Positions 58,978 through 64,000 of a DNA stretch of 64,000 nt are shown one piece after another. Below the pieces are notes generated by a model. That model was given only the letters and a program-made list of their open reading frames with translations. It was not told where the DNA came from and searched no databases. The DNA is from Chondrosia reniformis. Its lineage: Eukaryota; Porifera; Demospongiae; Chondrillida; Chondrillidae. Positions within the stretch are counted from its first letter, which is position 1; each line of letters starts with the position of its first letter. The stretch spans positions 3,162,001-3,226,000 of the forward strand of contig OX359197.1 in NCBI GenBank assembly GCA_947172415.1, read 5' to 3'. The translations under genes and the position numbers were made by a program.

Positions 58978-59335
58978 TAGCCATCAAAAGCATTCTACAC
59001 AAGAGTGGCTTTGACTCTGCCTCTACCGCAGACAACATCTCGGGGTTACATCCTTGGAACATAGAAGACGTCTCCACTTGGCACAGCAAGTTTTGAAATC
59101 TGTTAAGGGCATACACCCCCTTATCTTAGAGACCTATTTAAACCCCACCCACCACTACCACACATGAGGGAGTGCGTCTGACTTCAACCCTCCTCCTGTG
59201 AAAACTAACATGGGTAAACAGTCCTACACCTACGGCGGCACCTCCATCTGGAGATCACTTACTACAGATGCAAAGACAGCCTCAACCCCGGCACGTTCTC
59301 AGTGCTGGCTGGTAATTCTATAAACAGTTAGCCTA
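58978..59335 (+). pseudogene. LINE ORF, 3' end after the gypsy insertion
   Basis: Sequence resumes as AIKSILHKSGFDSASTADN, LHPWNIEDVSTWHSK and a Leu-rich stretch resembling TPLYLRDLF, which is typical of the C-terminal tail of L2/CR1-group proteins. It then has stops. Joining the codon across the insertion (ending ...AATCTAGC with CATCAAAAGC) restores the phase, confirming that both parts belong to one LINE. Confidence 0.8.
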
Positions 59336-59612
59336 TTATTGTTCTTAATTCGACTGAAATTATTTTATTTATTATATCCACTCCCAATCATGTGAATTTG
59401 GTATTTATTATTTCCTGTATTATATCACTCTAGTTATTTCTTATACATGACAATTAGGCCTTTTATTTTTAACCAGCTTTTCCCCTTCATGTTCTTTTTC
59501 CCATCTTACCCAATTTTTGTCATCGCCCATTTTTAATCCTGGGTGCCTAGTATAGTAGCCAATGGCTAAAGGCCTCCCCAGTCTAAATAAGATACTTGAC
59601 TTGACTTGACTT

Positions 59613-59865
59613 GTGTAATTGTTGTATGTACTAGTTATGTACTAGTTATATTTACTAGTTGTAGGTTATAGTTGTATGTACTAGTTGTATGTACCAGTTG
59701 TATGTACTAGTTATATTTACTAGTTGTAGGTTATAGTTGTATGTACTAGTTGTATGTACCAGTTGTATGTACTAGTAACCAGTTGTAAATATTCGCAACT
59801 AGTTTTATGTACTTGTTGTATGTACTAGTTGTATGTACTAGTTGTATGTACTAGTTGTATGTCTT
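59613..59865 (+). repeat. 13-bp minisatellite array, + orientation
   Basis: Short array containing a near-perfect duplicate of about 75 bases (GTTATATTTACTAGTTGTAG at 59646 and 59710). Confidence 0.95.
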
Positions 59866-60545
59866 GGCAGAAGTACTATGGAGGGTGGTGAGCGGAGATC
59901 TGTCAGAAGGGGTCGCACTCTACTCATCCCCAAAAAGGATGACCCGAAACGTACGGCCAACTACCGACCTATTGCATGTCTCAACACAATGTGCAAGACT
60001 GTCACAACATACATTGCATCAGAACTACTCACTTAATCTTAATGGAAGATGACAACAGATGTTCCAAAAGTACCATAAGCTGTCACCTGAGATGAGGAAA
60101 CAATTTAGGGGCTACCGAATTAAGGTTGTCCCGATGATTGGAGCTTTTGGGACTGTGGATACTCTCTTGGAAGACCTTAGAGGAATTCCAAAGCTGTCAA
60201 AAGTGCAGTAGAAGTGATGAGAGCCATGAAGAGAACTGTTCTCTGTTCAGCTAAAAGGATATGGAGTAAACATCTAGCTGTTGAGGGATTGGGGCCTGGC
60301 TGATAAGTAGTCCTGTAAAAGTCCTTGACTTTTGACCACTGGAAAGTAGTGGTGGATTGGAGGTCAACTTTGTCCTGACGTGCATCTGTCTGCTGCTGCT
60401 GGAAGAAGGCAAAGCCAAAGCTTCAGGCAAAAAACCCAAACAAGGGAAAACATGACTGACTGAGGGCTTTCCAAGTCATACACTACTTGCCTTAATAAAC
60501 TAAGACAAGCAGTAACAAGGTTCTCAATTAAGGCTTTTCTTTGTT
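59866..60545 (+). mobile_element. R4/Dong-like LINE, copy 3 (internally deleted)
   Basis: 59866-60037 matches the RT start of copy 1 (LIPKKDDPKRTANYRPIACL, then TYIASELLT). After this it jumps directly to the endonuclease end (from about 60038, matching copy 1 near 44670) and runs to the common 3' end AAGGCTTTTCTTTG. The RT core and knuckle are gone. It is more diverged than copies 1 and 2 and has frameshifts. Confidence 0.85.
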
Positions 60546-61365
60546 AACTATGTACTAGTTGTATGTATTAGTTGTATGTACTAGTTGAATGTTCTAGCTG
60601 TATCTACTAGTGATACGTACTAGTTATATGTAGTAATTGTAGTTACTAGTTGTATGTACTAGTTTTAAAGATTAGTTACAAGTTGTACGTACCAGTTGTA
60701 TGTTCTAGCTGTATGTACTATTTATATGTATTAGTTATATATATTTCCTAGTTGTATGTACTATATATTTGTATGTACTCTTTATATGTGCTTTTTATAT
60801 GTGTATGTTAAATTGAATGTACTAGTTGTATATTTCAGTTTTATGTATTAGTTTTATGTACTAGTTGTATGTACTAGATGTATGTACTGGTTGTATGCAC
60901 TTGTTTTATGTACTAGTTGGATGGACTGGTTGTTTCTATAGATGTATGCACTAGTTGTATGTCCTAGTTGTATGTACTATTTGTACGGACTAGCAGCATG
61001 TACTAGTTCAATGGACTACTTGTATGTACTTGTTGCATGTACTAGTTGTATGTACTGGTTGTATGTACTGGTTGAATGTACTAGTTGTGTGTACTAGTTG
61101 TATGTACTAGTTGTATGTATTATAATATTTACTAGTTATCTACTAAATAAACGTATTAGTTGAATGTACTAGTCGGATGGATTAATTATATGTATAGATG
61201 TATGAACTAGTTGTATCTACTAGTTGTATGTACCACTAATTAGTTGTGCATACTAGTTGTAAGTTCTAGTTGTATGTACTAGTTGTATGTACTAGTTATG
61301 GGTAATGGTTGTATGTACTAGTTATATGTGCTACTTATATGTACTATTTGTATGTACTTTTTATG
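60546..61365 (+). repeat. 13-bp minisatellite array, + orientation
   Basis: Same unit, ending at the TA (61366-61367) before a Tigger remnant. Confidence 0.96.
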
Positions 61366-61367
61366 TA

Positions 61368-61890
61368 CAGTGGGGGTTAATCAGAATCCGATTAATAGAG
61401 ATTTTTGGTTAAACAGGTGCATTCCTGTGGAACAGATTCGCTATAAACGTTTTATATACAAATTACTTCTGATAATCGGGACGAGATTTTGATTAATTGG
61501 GACATTTGGACAGGCTAAGGAAGAAATCTTGTAGCAGTTTGAAAGTGGCTGCAATCGTGAGCGTAAGCGACAGCAAATTGGGAAAGAGGAGGATGTTGGT
61601 AGTGCCCTGTTTCTATGGTTAAACAGTAGTTGAGCCAGGGTGCAAGACTATCAGGACCAATACTAAAGCAGAAGGCCAAGGAATTCGGAGAAGCAGATGG
61701 GTCTAATTTTTCCCCTTCTGACTGCTGGCTGGCACGTTGGAAGAAACTCTACGACATTGTTTAAACTTTAATATGTAGCTATTACATTATTCTTACCTTC
61801 TGCTTAATTGGGACTACTGATTAAATGGGACATACTCCCGACTCCTGAGGCATCCCGATTAAGTGAAATGTATTAAACCAGTTATCAGTG
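61368..61890 (+). mobile_element. Decayed Tigger/pogo element
   Basis: Starts CAGTGGGGGTTAATCAG after TA. The right side has short complements of the left (GGGACATACTCCCGA, CCCGATTAAG), but the right terminus is damaged. About 61525-61765 encodes pieces of the CENP-B-type DNA-binding domain: QQFESGCNRERKRQQIGKEE, VGSALFLWLN, then after a shift KAKEFGEADGSNFSPSDCWL and ARWKKLYDIV. No DDE part remains. It is a different Tigger family from the elements at 22391 and 33215, judging by the ends. Confidence 0.75.
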
Positions 61891-63665
61891 CATGTACTAG
61901 CTATATGTACTAATTGTATATACTAGTTGGATGTACTAGTTGGATGTTCTTGTACTACATATATTTACTAATTGTAGGTACTAGTTGCATGTACTAGTTG
62001 TGTGTACTGGTTTTATGTTCTAGTTGTATGTACTAGTTATATGTGTTATTTATATGTCCTAGTTGTATGTACTAGTTGCATGTACTAGTTGTATGTACTA
62101 GTTATATACCCGTGGTATATACTAGCTGTGTACTAGTTGTATGAACCAATTGTATGTACTAGTTTTATGTAATCGTCCTATGTACTAGTTGTATATACTA
62201 GCTTCTAGTTGTATGTACTAGTTTTATGTAATCGTTCTATATACTAGTTGTATGTACTAGCTTATAGTTGTATGTAGTACCTGTATACTAGTTGTATGTA
62301 CTTGTTATATTTACTACTACTATGTACTAGTTGTATGTACTGGTTGTATGTATTAATTGTATATACTAGTTGTATGTTCTAGTCGTATGTTCTAATACTA
62401 GTTATATTTATTAGTTGTAAGTACTAGTTGTATGAACTAGTTGTGTGTTCTAGTTATATGTACTAGTAGTATGTACTAGTTACTAGTTGTATGTATTTGT
62501 ACAATGTACCTGTTGTATTTACTATTGTGTATTTAAGTTGTATGTACTCCATACTACCTCTATGTACTAGTTGTATATACTAGCGATATGCACTAGTTGT
62601 ATGTAGTAGTTGTACCCACAGGGTAGGTACTAGTTGTATGTGCAAGATACTAGTTGTATGTACTAGTTGTTTGCACTATTTTTATGCAATAGATGTTTGT
62701 AAAATTTAGTACACACTAGGTGTGTGTACTAGTTATACGTACTACTTGTATGTACAAGTTGTATATACCAGTTGTATGCGCTAGTTACTAGTTGCGTGTA
62801 CTAGTTTTATGTTCTCTTTGTATGTACTAGTTATATGTACTAGTTCTCAGTTCTAGTTCAATGTACTAGTTCTATGTATTAATCATAATAACTAGTTATA
62901 GGTACTAGTTGTATGGACTAGTTCTACACACTATTTGTAAGAACTATTACTATATATTTATTTTTACAAATTGTATGTACTAGTTGTATGTACTAGTTGT
63001 ATGTAGTCGTTTTATGTACTAATTGCATGTCCTAGTTTTATGTACTAGTTTTATGTACTAGTTATGTACCAGTTGTATGTACTAGTTGTATGTATTAATT
63101 GCATGTACTAGTTGCATGTACTAGTTGGGTTTACTAGTTGTGTGTCCTATATGTATGTACTAATTGTATGAACTAGTTGTATGTTGTCATTGTAAGTACT
63201 AGTTCTATCTGCTAGTTTAATGTACTAGTTATTTGTACCAGTTCTATGGACTAGTTGTATGTACTAGTATAATTTACTAGTTGTATGTAGTAGTCGTATG
63301 TACTAGTTGTTTCTACCAGTTGTATGTACCAGTTGCATGTAATAGTTGTATGTACCAGTTGTTTGTACTAGTGGTATGAACTATTTATAAGTACTAGTTA
63401 TATGTGTATGTACTAGTTATAAGTAGTAGTTGTGTGTAATAGTTATATATACTGGTTTTTTATACTAGTCGTATCTACTCGCTGTATGTACTAGTTGTAT
63501 GTGCTACTTGTAGGCACTAATTGTATAAACTACTTATATGTACTAGTTGAATGTACTAGTTGTATTGTAGGTTATGGTACTAGTTATACTAGGTAGGTAC
63601 TAGATGTATGTACTAGTTGTAAGTCCTCCATATTAATTGCATGTAATATTTGTATATACTAGGGT
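61891..63665 (+). repeat. 13-bp minisatellite array, + orientation
   Basis: Same unit, with occasional longer variants (e.g. GTTATACTAGGTAGGTACTAG near 63583). No genes. Confidence 0.97.
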
Positions 63666-64000
63666 TATGAAATATTTTATACAATTAGTGCCTACAATTA
63701 GCCCATACAACTAGTACATACAGTGAGTAGATACGACTAGTATAAAAAAACAGTATATATAACTATTACACACAACTACTAGTTATAACTAGTACATAGA
63801 AGTATAACTAGTTCTTATAAATAGTACACACAACCAGTACAAACAGCTGGTACATACAACTATTACATACAACTGGTACATAACTAGTACATACAACTAG
63901 TACACACAACTAGTAAATACAATTAGTACATACAACTACTACATACAACTAGTACATACACCTAGTACATATAACTACTACCCACAAGTACTACATAAAA
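63666..64000 (-). repeat. 13-bp minisatellite array, - orientation
   Basis: The array switches strand at about 63666, without any insertion at the junction, and continues to the window end. Confidence 0.96.

Larger units (their letters stand above)
51593..59612 (+). mobile_element. APE-type LINE (L2/CR1-like), split by a gypsy element
   Basis: A LINE of about 3.2 kb with a 2A motif, an AP endonuclease, reverse transcriptase and a 3' end of TTGAC tandem steps (59594-59611), as in L2/CR1-group elements. A Ty3/gypsy element (54191-58977) interrupts it. Removing that and one TAGC copy rejoins the reading frame. The 3' untranslated part is about 59330-59593. The exact 5' end is uncertain. Confidence 0.85.

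Noticed and set aside
1-64000. Satellite as a centromere or telomere
   Set aside because: Length and transposon load are suggestive, but sequence alone gives no centromere protein box or telomere repeat; kept only as a hypothesis.

Overview
The window looks like chromosomal DNA of a non-bilaterian or other simple aquatic metazoan. A sponge is my best guess, from general familiarity with the gene families rather than from a search. It is A+T-rich, has spliced transposon genes, an LTR element primed by an animal-type tRNA-Phe, and no bacterial-style gene packing. I see no convincing single-copy host gene, tRNA or rRNA. Well over half of the window is one degenerate minisatellite with a 13-bp unit, ACTAGTTGTATGT on the + strand or ACATACAACTAGT when inverted. 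Everything else is mobile DNA inserted into that array.

Layout. 1-4983 satellite (+). 4984-6970 broken CACTA-like element (tnp2-like N-terminus on -, TnpA-like gene on +). 6971-7825 satellite (-). 7826-14277 second, larger CACTA-like element holding a spliced TnpA-like gene (-), a protein kinase gene (+), an alternating 80/89-bp tandem repeat and a tnp2-like transposase pseudogene (+). 14278-18000 satellite (-) with a fold-back element (copy A). 18001-20750 broken gene with a DUF7869-like domain, on -. 20755-33212 satellite with a 634-bp Tigger derivative (22391-23024), a Penelope-like 3' fragment (29185-29659) and a strand-flipped satellite block (31986-32527). 33215-36171 Tigger element that also carries an intact, divergent HIRAN-domain gene. 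36174-41312 satellite (-) with fold-back copy B and two tandem copies of a short retroposed element holding a hammerhead-ribozyme motif. 41313-63665 satellite (+) interrupted by three copies of an R4/Dong-like LINE, a 2A-bearing APE-type LINE split by a young Ty3/gypsy element (54191-58977), and a Tigger remnant. 63666-64000 satellite flips back to (-).

The three points I would follow up first are: the two-gene Tigger transposon with a HIRAN protein sharing a short bidirectional promoter that contains the palindrome AACCACGTGGTT; the CACTA-like element that appears to carry its own protein kinase; and the hammerhead-containing retroposon with a 14-bp target duplication. The satellite is also of interest. 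Its unit contains two overlapping palindromes (GTAC, ACTAGT), the array switches strand several times, and it has acquired pieces of Penelope-like ends.

Nearly all coding sequences are damaged by frameshifts, stops or truncation. The exceptions are the HIRAN gene, the long RT frame of the first R4-like copy, and gag plus most of pol of the gypsy element.
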